NCBI GenBank assembly: GCA_900757715.1
Contig: CAAEOZ010000196.1
Coordinates: 1 to 31,296 of the forward strand
Origin: an uncultured Veillonella sp.
GTDB lineage: Bacteria; Bacillota; Negativicutes; Veillonellales; Veillonellaceae
Direction: 5' to 3'
DNA length: 31,296 nucleotides
How positions within the stretch are numbered: the stretch's first letter is position 1; each line of letters starts with the position of its first letter. Position numbers and translations under genes: made by a program. Shown here in pieces: positions 7,672-14,979 of the stretch. The notes beneath the pieces were generated by a model. The model was not told the DNA's origin. It saw nothing but the letters and a program-made list of their open reading frames with translations, and did not search any database.

Positions 7672-8121
7672 TTACATAGTTCCTGTGCTTCCAATGCCAC
7701 CAGTTCTTACACCTGTGGCATCATCATCGTTTGTAATAAGGTATTTAGAGAATATACCTTGAGCAACGCGTTCGCCTTTATCAAGGGTAACTGTTTCTTT
7801 GCCAAAGTTAAGAAGGGCAATCATAATATGACCTTCATTATCCTCATTGTTGTAGTAATCACTATCAATGATACCTGTACTATTCACAAGTGCCAGATGT
7901 CGTTTAATAGCCATGCTAGAACGAATGTGAATGGCAAGATATTCATCGTATGCCATGAAAGCTTTAAGACCTGTAGGTACAAGTTTTATTTCACCAGGTT
8001 CCAATGTAATGGCTTCAGCGCATTCAATATCATAACCTGCGCTTTCAGTTGTTTTACGAGTTGGTAAGTTGATATCTTGTTCTTCAAAAGCAGAAACTAC
8101 TTCAAAGCCACGAATATCCAT
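7672..8121 (-). CDS. dut: dUTP diphosphatase (trimeric dUTPase)
   Basis: Hydrolyses dUTP to dUMP and pyrophosphate, limiting uracil in DNA and feeding dTMP synthesis. The 149 residues hold all five motifs of the homotrimeric family: AGYDI (28-32), RSSM (67-70), GIIDSDYYNN (83-92; catalytic Asp86), GERVAQGIF (116-124) and the C-terminal lid RTGGIGSTG (139-147). Motif 3 reads DYYNN where most cellular enzymes have DYRGE, a variant I associate with phage and Firmicute forms (from memory). It starts 10 nt after the pnp stop with an AGAGGTG Shine-Dalgarno, so it is probably translated from the pnp message. A strong hairpin follows. Confidence 0.93.
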   Translation of the reverse strand: MDIRGFEVVSAFEEQDINLPTRKTTESAGYDIECAEAITLEPGEIKLVPTGLKAFMAYDEYLAIHIRSSMAIKRHLALVNSTGIIDSDYYNNEDNEGHIMIALLNFGKETVTLDKGERVAQGIFSKYLITNDDDATGVRTGGIGSTGTM

Positions 8122-8131
8122 GTAACACCTC

Positions 8132-10201
8132 TTATTTTAAACAATCTTTACGGGACAAGTTTACACGGCCTTGTTTATCAATCTCGATAACTTTTACCAT
8201 GATTTCATCCCCTACACTTACTACGTCTTCTACATTTTCAACGCGTTCTTTTGCAAGTTTGGAAATATGTACAAGACCTTCTTTGCCTGGTAATACCTCT
8301 ACGAATGCGCCAAAGGCCATTAAACGAGTTACTTTACCAAGGTATACTTCACCTACTTCAACCTCTTTAGTAAGGTTAGTGATGATTTCTTGAGCTTTCG
8401 CAGCCCCTTCTTGTTCTACAGAAGCGATAAATACTGTACCATCATCTTCGATGTCAATTTTAGCGCCTGTTTCTTCGATGATACTGCGGATTACTTTACC
8501 GCCAGAACCGATTACGTCACGGATCTTATCAGGATCAATTTTCATTGTAATTATACGTGGAGCGTATTGAGACATTTCTTGACGTGGTTCAGCAATTGTA
8601 TCAAGCATGATACCCATGATATGCATGCGGCCTTTGTGAGCTTGTTCTAATGCTTCTTGAAGGATTTCACGGGATAATCCGGAAATCTTGATATCCATTT
8701 GAATTGCTGTTACGCCTTTAGCTGTACCAGCAACTTTAAAGTCCATATCTCCAAGAGCATCTTCCATGCCTTGAATGTCAGTTAAAATTGTATAATGTTC
8801 CCCTTGAGTTACAAGACCCATAGCAATACCTGCTACAGGAGCTTTAATAGGTACACCAGCATCCATCAAAGATAATGTAGAACCACATACGGAAGCCATG
8901 GAACTAGAACCATTCGATTCCAATACTTCAGATACTAAACGCAACGCATATGGGAAGTCTGCCTCGCTCGGAATCACAGGCACCAACGCGCGTTCAGCCA
9001 ATGCACCATGACCGATTTCACGACGCCCAGGGCCACGGGAAGAACGAGTCTCCCCTACCGAGAAAGATGGGAAATTATAATGATGGATATAACGTTTTTC
9101 AGTTTCAACACCAAGACCATCGATAGTTTGTTTTTCGGATAAAGGCGCTACTGTTGTGACATTCAACACTTGAGTTTGGCCACGTGTAAACAAGCCAGAG
9201 CCATGTGTACGAGGTAATACGCCTGTACGGCAAGAGATTGGACGAACTTCATCAAGTTGACGACCATCTGGACGGATTTTTTCAACAGTAATCATATGAC
9301 GCACGATTTCTTTTGTCATTGCATCAAATGCTTTATTTACATCAGCCAAGTTATCTGGGTAGATTTCTTCAAAGTGAGCTAATACATCTGAACGTACTTC
9401 GCTTTCTTGTGCATCGCGTTGTTGTTTATCTGCACAACGAACTGCAGCATCAAGTTTATCATGACCATAGGCACGAACTGCATCACTGATTTCAACAGGA
9501 ACATCTTTACATTCAAATACGCGTTTTTCCTTACCTACTTTTGCAGTCATATCTTCTTGGAATGCTACGATTTTTTTGATTTCTTCGTGAGCTGCCATGA
9601 TAACTTCAAGAATGATATCTTCCGGTACTTCTTCAGCGCCACCTTCAACCATGAGGATAGCATCTTTAGTACCAGCCACAACGATATTAAGATCTGTTTC
9701 TTCTAATTGTGCTTTCGTTGGATTTACAACAAATTCACCATTGATACGTCCCATACGAACGCCTGCAATAGGACCATTCCAAGGAACATCAGAAATAGAC
9801 AATGCGGCGGAAGCGCCAATCATACCACAAATGGCTGGATCACAATCTTGGTCCACAGACATAACTGTTGCTACTACGTGTACTTCGTTACGTACACCTT
9901 TATCAAATAATGGACGAATAGGACGGTCAATCAAACGGCTATTCAAGATCGCAGACTCAGGTGGACGCGCTTCACGTTTAATGAACCCCCCTGGTAAACG
10001 ACCAACCGCATACATTTTTTCTTCATAGTCTACTGTAAGTGGGAAGAAATCGATGTCCTTCGCCTCTTTAGAGCCTGTAGCAGTAACGAGTACACGAGTA
10101 TCACCATAGCCAACCATTACAGCACCGCCAGCTTGTTTTGCAAGTTCCCCAGTCTCAATCGTAAGCGTACGACCAGCTAGGTCCATTTGGAATTGTTCCA
10201 T
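8132..10201 (-). CDS. pnp: Polynucleotide phosphorylase (polyribonucleotide nucleotidyltransferase)
   Basis: Phosphorolytic 3'-5' exoribonuclease of mRNA decay, a trimer in the cytosol. The 689 residues show the full family order: first RNase PH-like domain (starting near MDLAGRTLTIETGELAKQAGG and with FIKREARPPE), a helical linker, a second RNase PH domain with RRREIGHGALAERAL-type active-site region and LVSEVLESNGSSSMASVCG, a KH domain at about 550-610 (IRDVIGSGGKVIRSIIEETG), and a C-terminal S1 domain (GEVYLGKVTRLMAFGAFVEV to the end). Length is typical, slightly short at the acidic C-tail. It follows rpsO, the classical rpsO-pnp arrangement, though a terminator lies between. AGGAGG precedes the ATG. 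Confidence 0.97.
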   Translation of the reverse strand: MEQFQMDLAGRTLTIETGELAKQAGGAVMVGYGDTRVLVTATGSKEAKDIDFFPLTVDYEEKMYAVGRLPGGFIKREARPPESAILNSRLIDRPIRPLFDKGVRNEVHVVATVMSVDQDCDPAICGMIGASAALSISDVPWNGPIAGVRMGRINGEFVVNPTKAQLEETDLNIVVAGTKDAILMVEGGAEEVPEDIILEVIMAAHEEIKKIVAFQEDMTAKVGKEKRVFECKDVPVEISDAVRAYGHDKLDAAVRCADKQQRDAQESEVRSDVLAHFEEIYPDNLADVNKAFDAMTKEIVRHMITVEKIRPDGRQLDEVRPISCRTGVLPRTHGSGLFTRGQTQVLNVTTVAPLSEKQTIDGLGVETEKRYIHHYNFPSFSVGETRSSRGPGRREIGHGALAERALVPVIPSEADFPYALRLVSEVLESNGSSSMASVCGSTLSLMDAGVPIKAPVAGIAMGLVTQGEHYTILTDIQGMEDALGDMDFKVAGTAKGVTAIQMDIKISGLSREILQEALEQAHKGRMHIMGIMLDTIAEPRQEMSQYAPRIITMKIDPDKIRDVIGSGGKVIRSIIEETGAKIDIEDDGTVFIASVEQEGAAKAQEIITNLTKEVEVGEVYLGKVTRLMAFGAFVEVLPGKEGLVHISKLAKERVENVEDVVSVGDEIMVKVIEIDKQGRVNLSRKDCLK

Positions 10202-10280
10202 TCCTATTCCTCCTAAAAATCTTCTTATATGTATACCTTCTAATTATATATCAATTAAAGCTAAATAGCCAATTCAAAAT

Positions 10281-10310
10281 AAAAAAGCCGTCCTAAAGGA
10301 CGGCTAATTT
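10281..10310 (-). terminator. Terminator between rpsO and pnp
   Basis: Perfect 9-bp stem AGCCGTCCT (10286-10294) with AGGACGGCT (10297-10305). On the - strand six T follow (A run 10281-10286). It lies just after the rpsO stop. Partial read-through into pnp is possible, as in other rpsO-pnp pairs, but that is inference. Confidence 0.88.
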
Positions 10311-10312
10311 TA

Positions 10313-10579
10313 TTATTTACGAAGACCAAGGCGTTCGATAAGAGAACGATAACGTTCGATATCTTTACGACGAAGGTAGTCAAGCATGTTACGACGTTGA
10401 CCAACCAATTTCAACAAACCACGACGGGAATGATGGTCTTTTTTGTGCTCTTTCAAGTGTTCTGTTAAGTATTGAATGCGACTTGTCAAAATCGCAACTT
10501 GTACTTCTGGGGAACCAGTGTCACCTTCATGAGTAGCGTATTCTTTAATTACTGCTAATTTAGCTTCTGTAGTTAACAT
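10313..10579 (-). CDS. rpsO: 30S ribosomal protein S15
   Basis: Primary 16S rRNA binding protein that organises the 30S platform and contacts the 50S subunit. The 88 residues match S15 from end to end: KEYATHEGDTGSPEVQVAIL, then RIQYLTEHLKEHKKDHHSRRGL, then KLVGQRRNMLDYLRRKD and the tail RYRSLIERLGLRK. Length is exactly typical. The ATG has an AGGAGG Shine-Dalgarno. A near-consensus promoter and a leader of roughly 90 nt precede it, and a terminator separates it from pnp. Confidence 0.98.
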   Translation of the reverse strand: MLTTEAKLAVIKEYATHEGDTGSPEVQVAILTSRIQYLTEHLKEHKKDHHSRRGLLKLVGQRRNMLDYLRRKDIERYRSLIERLGLRK

Positions 10580-10669
10580 TAATGTTACCTCCTAAAAAAT
10601 TATAATCCCGATAAGCTTAAGTAACCGTTGGAGAATCGAATACTTCGCTTACGATATGTCTTACGACCT
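10580..10669 (-). promoter_or_regulatory. rpsO leader, possible structured 5' UTR
   Basis: From the predicted transcription start to the ATG the leader is about 90 nt. It contains a direct repeat TCGTAAG (- strand; complements at 10648-10654 and 10660-10666), a small CGAA-GTA-TTCG hairpin and a palindromic TAAGCTTA near the ribosome site. S15 commonly represses its own translation through such leaders. That this one binds S15 is inference; I do not recognise a described motif class. Confidence 0.3.
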
Positions 10670-10674
10670 AATTT

Positions 10675-10703
10675 AGTATACAGTATCTGCCCTATCTTGT
10701 AAA
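10675..10703 (-). promoter_or_regulatory. Strong sigma-70 promoter of rpsO
   Basis: On the - strand: -35 TTTACA (10703-10698), exactly 17 nt, -10 TATACT (10680-10675). Near consensus at both hexamers. Confidence 0.8.
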
Positions 10704-10750
10704 GCAAAAATAAAGTAATTGAACAAAAGATGGATTACAACTTCGTTCTA

Positions 10751-11548
10751 TTATTTAGCACCTAGCACCATACGGTCGCTCAGTGCATTTTCACCAGCTA
10801 CCTCAAACTTTTGAAGTAAGTCAGCAACTGTTAATTGTTTCTTTTCGTCCCCTTTTACATCATAGATGATTCGACCAGCGTCCATCATGATAAGGCGATT
10901 ACCAAAGCGCAATGCATCACGCATATTATGGGTAATCATAAGAGTTGTTAGATTATGTTCTGCAACGAGTTTATCTGTTAGTTGCAACACATTTTCTGCA
11001 GTCTTAGGGTCAAGTGCCGCAGTATGTTCATCCAATAATAAGAGTTCTGGACGAAGCATGGTAGCCATTAACAATGTAATGGATTGACGTTGACCACCAG
11101 ATAGTAGGCCCATACGAGCAGATAAACGATCTTCAAGTCCCAAGCCTAATAATGCAAGACGTTCCTTGAAAAATGCTTGTTCACTATCTTTGAAAGCCCA
11201 TTTAAGACCTAAGCTTTTACCACGGCGCATAGCAAGAATCAAGTTTTCCTCGATTTGCATATTACCAGCAGTACCAACCATAGGGTCTTGGAATACACGA
11301 CCAATGTATTTAGCACGTTTGTATTCTGGCATTTTTGTCACATCAATCTCATTAATTGTAATGGATCCTTCATCTACTGGAAATACACCAGCGATGGAGT
11401 TTAGCAAAGTACTTTTACCAGCACCATTACCACCAATTACAGTACAAAAATCACCCTCTTCTAGACGAAGGTTGATGCCTTGTAATGCAGTCTTTTCATT
11501 AATTGTGCCCTTAAAGAAGGTTTTTACCATATTTTTTACTTCTAACAT
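10751..11548 (-). CDS. ABC transporter ATP-binding protein (TrpXYZ-like importer)
   Basis: Cytosolic ATPase subunit of an importer. The 265 residues show Walker A GGNGAGKST (39-47), a Q-loop region GRVFQDP, the signature LLSGGQRQS, Walker B LLLLDEHTAALDP and the switch His in MITHNMRDA. It is the last of four tightly spaced genes: two lipoprotein binding proteins, a permease, then this gene 10 nt after the permease. The set matches the family whose best-known member imports tryptophan in streptococci (TrpX/TrpY/TrpZ). The ligand here is not shown by the sequence. The residues around the signature read LSGGQRQSITLLMATMLRPE, as in this subgroup. No convincing terminator was seen after it. Confidence 0.87.
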   Translation of the reverse strand: MLEVKNMVKTFFKGTINEKTALQGINLRLEEGDFCTVIGGNGAGKSTLLNSIAGVFPVDEGSITINEIDVTKMPEYKRAKYIGRVFQDPMVGTAGNMQIEENLILAMRRGKSLGLKWAFKDSEQAFFKERLALLGLGLEDRLSARMGLLSGGQRQSITLLMATMLRPELLLLDEHTAALDPKTAENVLQLTDKLVAEHNLTTLMITHNMRDALRFGNRLIMMDAGRIIYDVKGDEKKQLTVADLLQKFEVAGENALSDRMVLGAK

Positions 11549-11558
11549 AGTGTCCTCC

Positions 11559-12431
11559 TTAACGAGCCAACCATTTTGCTTTCAATGTAGGTAGGGAAAG
11601 CGCGATGGCAACAAGAATTGCAGTGAATAATTTCAAATCATTTGGTGGCATACCCATGTAGAGAACGGCAGCAATAACGATACGATATACTATAGAACCA
11701 AGTACTACAGCGATAAGACTGCGTACGAAGGATTTCGTACCAAATACTACTTCACCAATGATTACAGAAGCCAAACCAATAACGATGGTACCAATACCCA
11801 TGCCTACATCAGCAAAGCCTTGGAATTGACCGATAAGAGCCCCAGACATACCAACAAAGCCATTGGAAATCAAAAGGCCAAGAACGATCATATTATCAGT
11901 ATTTACGCCTTGAGCGCGAATCATTTGAGGGTTAACACCTGTAGCACGTAAGGCTGTACCAATTTCGGTACCGAAGAACCAAAATAAAAGCAAACATACA
12001 ACTACAGCAACGATAATACCTACGATGGCTGCAGACCACATATTCGGCGTGTGGAAAAATCCACCAAGAATCGTATAAATTGTATCCATTCGAAGCAAAG
12101 ATACATTAGCTTTGCCCATGATGTGAAGGTTTACAGAGTACAATGCAATCATTGTCAAAATACCGGCCAATAATGCAGGAATTTTCAATTTTGTATGAAT
12201 CCAGCCTGTTACAGCACCTGCTATCATACCACCCACACCGGCAAGTAAAATGGAAAGGATTGGATTCATACCACTTGTAATTAAAATAGCGGAAATGGCC
12301 GCCCCCATTGGGAACGTACCTTCCACAGTTAAGTCAGCCACATCTAATACACGGAAGGTTATGAATACGCCGACCGCTAACAAAGACCATAAAAGGCCTG
12401 TGGTTATGGTGCCTACCACTAAATCTAACAT
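11559..12431 (-). CDS. ABC transporter permease (TrpXYZ-like, BPD_transp_2 family)
   Basis: Membrane subunit of the same importer. The 290 residues consist of about eight to nine hydrophobic segments, beginning MLDLVVGTITTGLLWSLLAV. Conserved family blocks are VLDVADLTVEGTFPMGAA, KIPALLAGILTMIALYSVNL and GTEIGTALRATGVNPQMIRAQG, the last being the cytoplasmic coupling region that meets the ATPase. The family is related to the branched-chain amino acid and sugar permeases of the LivH/RbsC type. It lies 11 nt downstream of a binding-protein gene and 10 nt upstream of the ATPase gene. Substrate unknown; an amino acid such as tryptophan is the best guess from relatives. Confidence 0.87.
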   Translation of the reverse strand: MLDLVVGTITTGLLWSLLAVGVFITFRVLDVADLTVEGTFPMGAAISAILITSGMNPILSILLAGVGGMIAGAVTGWIHTKLKIPALLAGILTMIALYSVNLHIMGKANVSLLRMDTIYTILGGFFHTPNMWSAAIVGIIVAVVVCLLLFWFFGTEIGTALRATGVNPQMIRAQGVNTDNMIVLGLLISNGFVGMSGALIGQFQGFADVGMGIGTIVIGLASVIIGEVVFGTKSFVRSLIAVVLGSIVYRIVIAAVLYMGMPPNDLKLFTAILVAIALSLPTLKAKWLAR

Positions 12432-12442
12432 TAAAATCTCCT

Positions 12443-13423
12443 CTATTGTTTCATGTCTTTACGAAGAGCTTCAGGAATCGTAATACCTAATTTTTTAGCA
12501 CGTTCTTCGTTAACAGTTAACTTAATCTCTTTTTGTGTCTCAATAGCTAAGTCTGCAATTTTTGCTTCTCCTGCAAGAACTTTAGCAGCCATTAAACCTG
12601 TTTGGTAACCCAATTGATAGTAATCAACAGAATATGTTGCTACACCACCAGTCATTGTCATACCTTCATCGGCAGCAAATACTGGAATTTTAGCAGCATC
12701 TGTAATTTGTGCTAAGTTAGCCATAGCAGATGCCAATACATTATCTGTTGGCGTATAAATTGCTTGTACATCTTGGTTCACAAGATTTGTAGCTGCTTGT
12801 TGGATATCATTTACATTTGAAACAGTTGCCTCTACGACAGTAATACCTTTTGTAGCAGCATAGGCTTTCATTTTTTCAACTTGCAATTGGGAATTGATTT
12901 CAGAGGATGTATAAATGGCACCAATGCGCTTTACGTTCGGTACTAATGCTATGATAAGATCAACCTCTTTTTCAACAGGTGTCATATCGGATGTACCAGA
13001 TACATTACCACCAGGGCGTTCATTAGATTGAACGAGTTTAGCTGTCACGTAGTCTGTAATAGCTGTACCCATGATTGGCATGTCATGAGAAGCATTTGCC
13101 ATCGTCTGAGCCGCAGGTGTTGCAATAGCTAATACTAAATCTTTTTTATCAGATACGAAACGTTGTGCAATGCTGTTCAAATTAGATTGGTCAGCCTGTG
13201 CATTTTGTTGGTCAATTTTAATATTTTGACCATCTTTATAACCTTTAGCCGCTAAAGCATCTACGAAGCCCTTATTAGCAGCATCAAGGGATGGATGTTC
13301 TACTAATTGAATAACACCAATTTTCTTTTGGTCATTAGTTGCGGTATTGGAACCACAACCGGCTACCATTGCCATAACAGCAATGGCACTAAGTGCCACT
13401 GCAATACCTTTTTTCCAGTTCAT
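12443..13423 (-). CDS. ABC transporter substrate-binding lipoprotein (TrpX family), copy 2
   Basis: Binding protein of the importer, anchored by lipidation. The 326 residues start with MNWKKGIAVALSAIAVM and a lipobox MVAGC, with the lipidated cysteine at 23. The mature part has the family blocks KIGVIQLVEHPSLDAANKGF, QNAQADQSNLNSIAQRFVSDKKDLVLAIATPAAQ and MAKVLAGEAKIADL-like C-terminus (PF04392-type fold). It is very close to the product of the neighbouring upstream gene at 13448-14425, so the two are a tandem duplication. It lies 24 nt downstream of that gene and 11 nt upstream of the permease. Ligand inferred from the family only. Confidence 0.88.
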   Translation of the reverse strand: MNWKKGIAVALSAIAVMAMVAGCGSNTATNDQKKIGVIQLVEHPSLDAANKGFVDALAAKGYKDGQNIKIDQQNAQADQSNLNSIAQRFVSDKKDLVLAIATPAAQTMANASHDMPIMGTAITDYVTAKLVQSNERPGGNVSGTSDMTPVEKEVDLIIALVPNVKRIGAIYTSSEINSQLQVEKMKAYAATKGITVVEATVSNVNDIQQAATNLVNQDVQAIYTPTDNVLASAMANLAQITDAAKIPVFAADEGMTMTGGVATYSVDYYQLGYQTGLMAAKVLAGEAKIADLAIETQKEIKLTVNEERAKKLGITIPEALRKDMKQ

Positions 13424-13447
13424 GTATAACTCCTTACCAGTTATGTA

Positions 13448-14425
13448 TTAAATCATAGTCGCCTTGTTCATCAAATCCTCTGGTAAGGTGATGCCCAATT
13501 TTTCTAATTTATCTTTCCCTACAACTAATTTAAATTCTTTCTGCATTTCGATAGGCATATCTTCAACTTTAGCTTCGCCAGTTAAAATTTTTGCTGCCAT
13601 TAAGCCTGTTTGGTAACCAAGCTTGTAGTAATCTACAGACAAGGACATAACGGCTCCACCTTTTACGTGGTTATCTTCACCGCCAAATACAGGAATTTTT
13701 GCTGGGTCGGTAATAGCTACGAGATTGCTCATAGCAGAAGCTACAACATTATCTGTTGGAACATATACAGCATCTACACGTTGGGATACGAGATTTTGTG
13801 CCGCTTGTTGAATATCATTTACGTTAGAAACTGTAACTTCTTCAACTTTAATTCCTTTTGTAGCTGCATAAGCTTTCATCTTCTCCACTTGAATTTGAGA
13901 ATTTACTTCGCTAGAGCTATAAATAGTGCCGATTGTTTTCGCATTCGGCATTACTTGTAAAATTAAATCTACTTGTTGCTCTACTGGATTCATGTCGGAT
14001 GTACCAGACACATTACCGCCAGGTTTTTGATTAGATTTAACAAGTTTAGCTGCTTCGTAATCAGTAATAGCCGTACCCAAAATTGGAATATCATGAGTTG
14101 CATTCGCCATGGATTGAGCCGCTGGCGTAGCAATCGCTAGAATCAAATTTTTACGATCGGATACGAAACGCTGTGCAATACTATTCAAGTTAGATTGGTC
14201 TGCTTGTGCATTTTGTTGATCAAAAGTAATCTTTTCTGCCAAACCGTTTTCTTTTAGTGCATCAACAAAACCTTTATTTGCCGCATCTAGCGCAGGATGT
14301 TCAACTAGTTGTACAACGCCAACTTTGTATTCACCATTCGATGTAGTTCCATTTGAGCCACAGCCTGTAAACGCCATTAATGCTGCCGCCGTGAGCGCTA
14401 GGGCAATACCTTTTTTCAAGTTCAT
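13448..14425 (-). CDS. ABC transporter substrate-binding lipoprotein (TrpX family), copy 1
   Basis: First gene of the importer operon. The 325 residues begin MNLKKGIALALTAAALM and have a lipobox FTGC with the lipidated cysteine at 22. The body parallels copy 2 block by block (YKVGVVQLVEHPALDAANKGF, QNAQADQSNLNSIAQRFVSDRKNLILAIATPAAQ), but differs in the likely ligand-proximal stretch: FGGEDNHVKGGAVMSLSVDYY here against FAADEGMTMTGGVATYSVDYY there. The two copies may therefore prefer different ligands or affinities, which is inference. A near-consensus promoter at 14465-14493 drives the set. A GGAAGGAAAT Shine-Dalgarno precedes the ATG. Confidence 0.88.
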   Translation of the reverse strand: MNLKKGIALALTAAALMAFTGCGSNGTTSNGEYKVGVVQLVEHPALDAANKGFVDALKENGLAEKITFDQQNAQADQSNLNSIAQRFVSDRKNLILAIATPAAQSMANATHDIPILGTAITDYEAAKLVKSNQKPGGNVSGTSDMNPVEQQVDLILQVMPNAKTIGTIYSSSEVNSQIQVEKMKAYAATKGIKVEEVTVSNVNDIQQAAQNLVSQRVDAVYVPTDNVVASAMSNLVAITDPAKIPVFGGEDNHVKGGAVMSLSVDYYKLGYQTGLMAAKILTGEAKVEDMPIEMQKEFKLVVGKDKLEKLGITLPEDLMNKATMI

Positions 14426-14464
14426 GGGGATTTCCTTCCTATCTGCAAAGATTATAATACTTTT

Positions 14465-14493
14465 ATTATAAACAAATTTATCTACTACATCAA
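14465..14493 (-). promoter_or_regulatory. Sigma-70 promoter of the ABC importer operon
   Basis: On the - strand: -35 TTGATG (14493-14488), 17 nt, -10 TATAAT (14470-14465). The -35 lies inside a perfect palindrome (14485-14498), so a regulator may compete with polymerase. Confidence 0.75.
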
Positions 14494-14498
14494 TGTAG
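14485..14498. repeat. Palindrome over the -35 of the ABC importer promoter
   Basis: CTACAT-CA-ATGTAG: 6-bp arms with a 2-nt centre, covering the -35 hexamer. Candidate operator; no regulator is encoded nearby. Confidence 0.35.
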
Positions 14499-14508
14499 CA
14501 GGTTAAAG

Positions 14509-14541
14509 TATTTTATTTTTTATATGTGCGAAAATAAAATA
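14509..14541 (-). terminator. A/T-stem hairpin after the 124-residue gene
   Basis: TATTTTATTTT (14509-14519) pairs with AAAATAAAATA (14531-14541). The stem is A/T only, so it is a weak terminator candidate. Confidence 0.3.
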
Positions 14542-14554
14542 AGAAATCCACCTA

Positions 14555-14929
14555 TTAATCTAACGATGCTAACATATCCTCAGTCAATTCATTTGCCGCT
14601 AAAATATAGTCCTTAAGAGTTCCTTTGTCGAGAGCCACCTTCATAACAGGCACTTCAAAAGGATCGAGGATAACGCACATTAAAATTTCACCCGTCACAT
14701 AATAACCAACTACAGCTTCACCTTCTTCAGAATCTAAAGTTTCACGTTTTACTGTAACACAGTATGGTTTCATTACTTGTGCTGCCGCTTCTGCTACCTC
14801 TTCTCGATTTGCAATATACTCTTCAGCCTTCGTTTCGGGAATGTCAAAGATATCTACCTTTACAGTCTTGACCTCTGTAGCCTCTCCTTTGGCAGACTCT
14901 ATAGCTGCGCCTAATTCTGTTTGCTTCAT
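14555..14929 (-). CDS. Hypothetical protein, 124 residues
   Basis: I do not recognise this family. The product is acidic and appears soluble, with no signal peptide or membrane segment. The N-terminal half is helical (EEYIANREEVAEAAAQVMK); the middle looks like beta strands (PYCVTVKRETL, AVVGYYVTGEILMCVIL), and the end is acidic (ELTEDMLASLD). The start chosen is ATG at 14929, because GAGG at 14938-14935 is then correctly spaced; an in-frame GTG at 14935 overlaps that site and would add two residues. It follows the M18 aminopeptidase gene by 50 nt, a gap that contains a GC-containing hairpin, and ends before the ABC importer promoter. It could be cotranscribed with the aminopeptidase. No function is proposed. 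Confidence 0.75.
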   Translation of the reverse strand: MKQTELGAAIESAKGEATEVKTVKVDIFDIPETKAEEYIANREEVAEAAAQVMKPYCVTVKRETLDSEEGEAVVGYYVTGEILMCVILDPFEVPVMKVALDKGTLKDYILAANELTEDMLASLD

Positions 14930-14948
14930 ATACACCTCACATAGAATG

Positions 14949-14971
14949 GACTTTCACCATTGGTGAAAGTC
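14949..14971. repeat. Perfect hairpin between the M18 gene and the hypothetical gene
   Basis: GACTTTCACC (14949-14958) pairs with GGTGAAAGTC (14962-14971), with an ATT loop. No T tract follows on the - strand, so it is not a typical terminator. It may stabilise the aminopeptidase message or reduce flow into the next gene. Confidence 0.45.
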
Positions 14972-14979
14972 TCATTATC

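Noticed and set aside
14426..14554. Tryptophan T-box ahead of the TrpX-like operon
   Set aside because: The gap is short, and the conserved T-box sequence (AGGGTGGNACCGCG) is absent.
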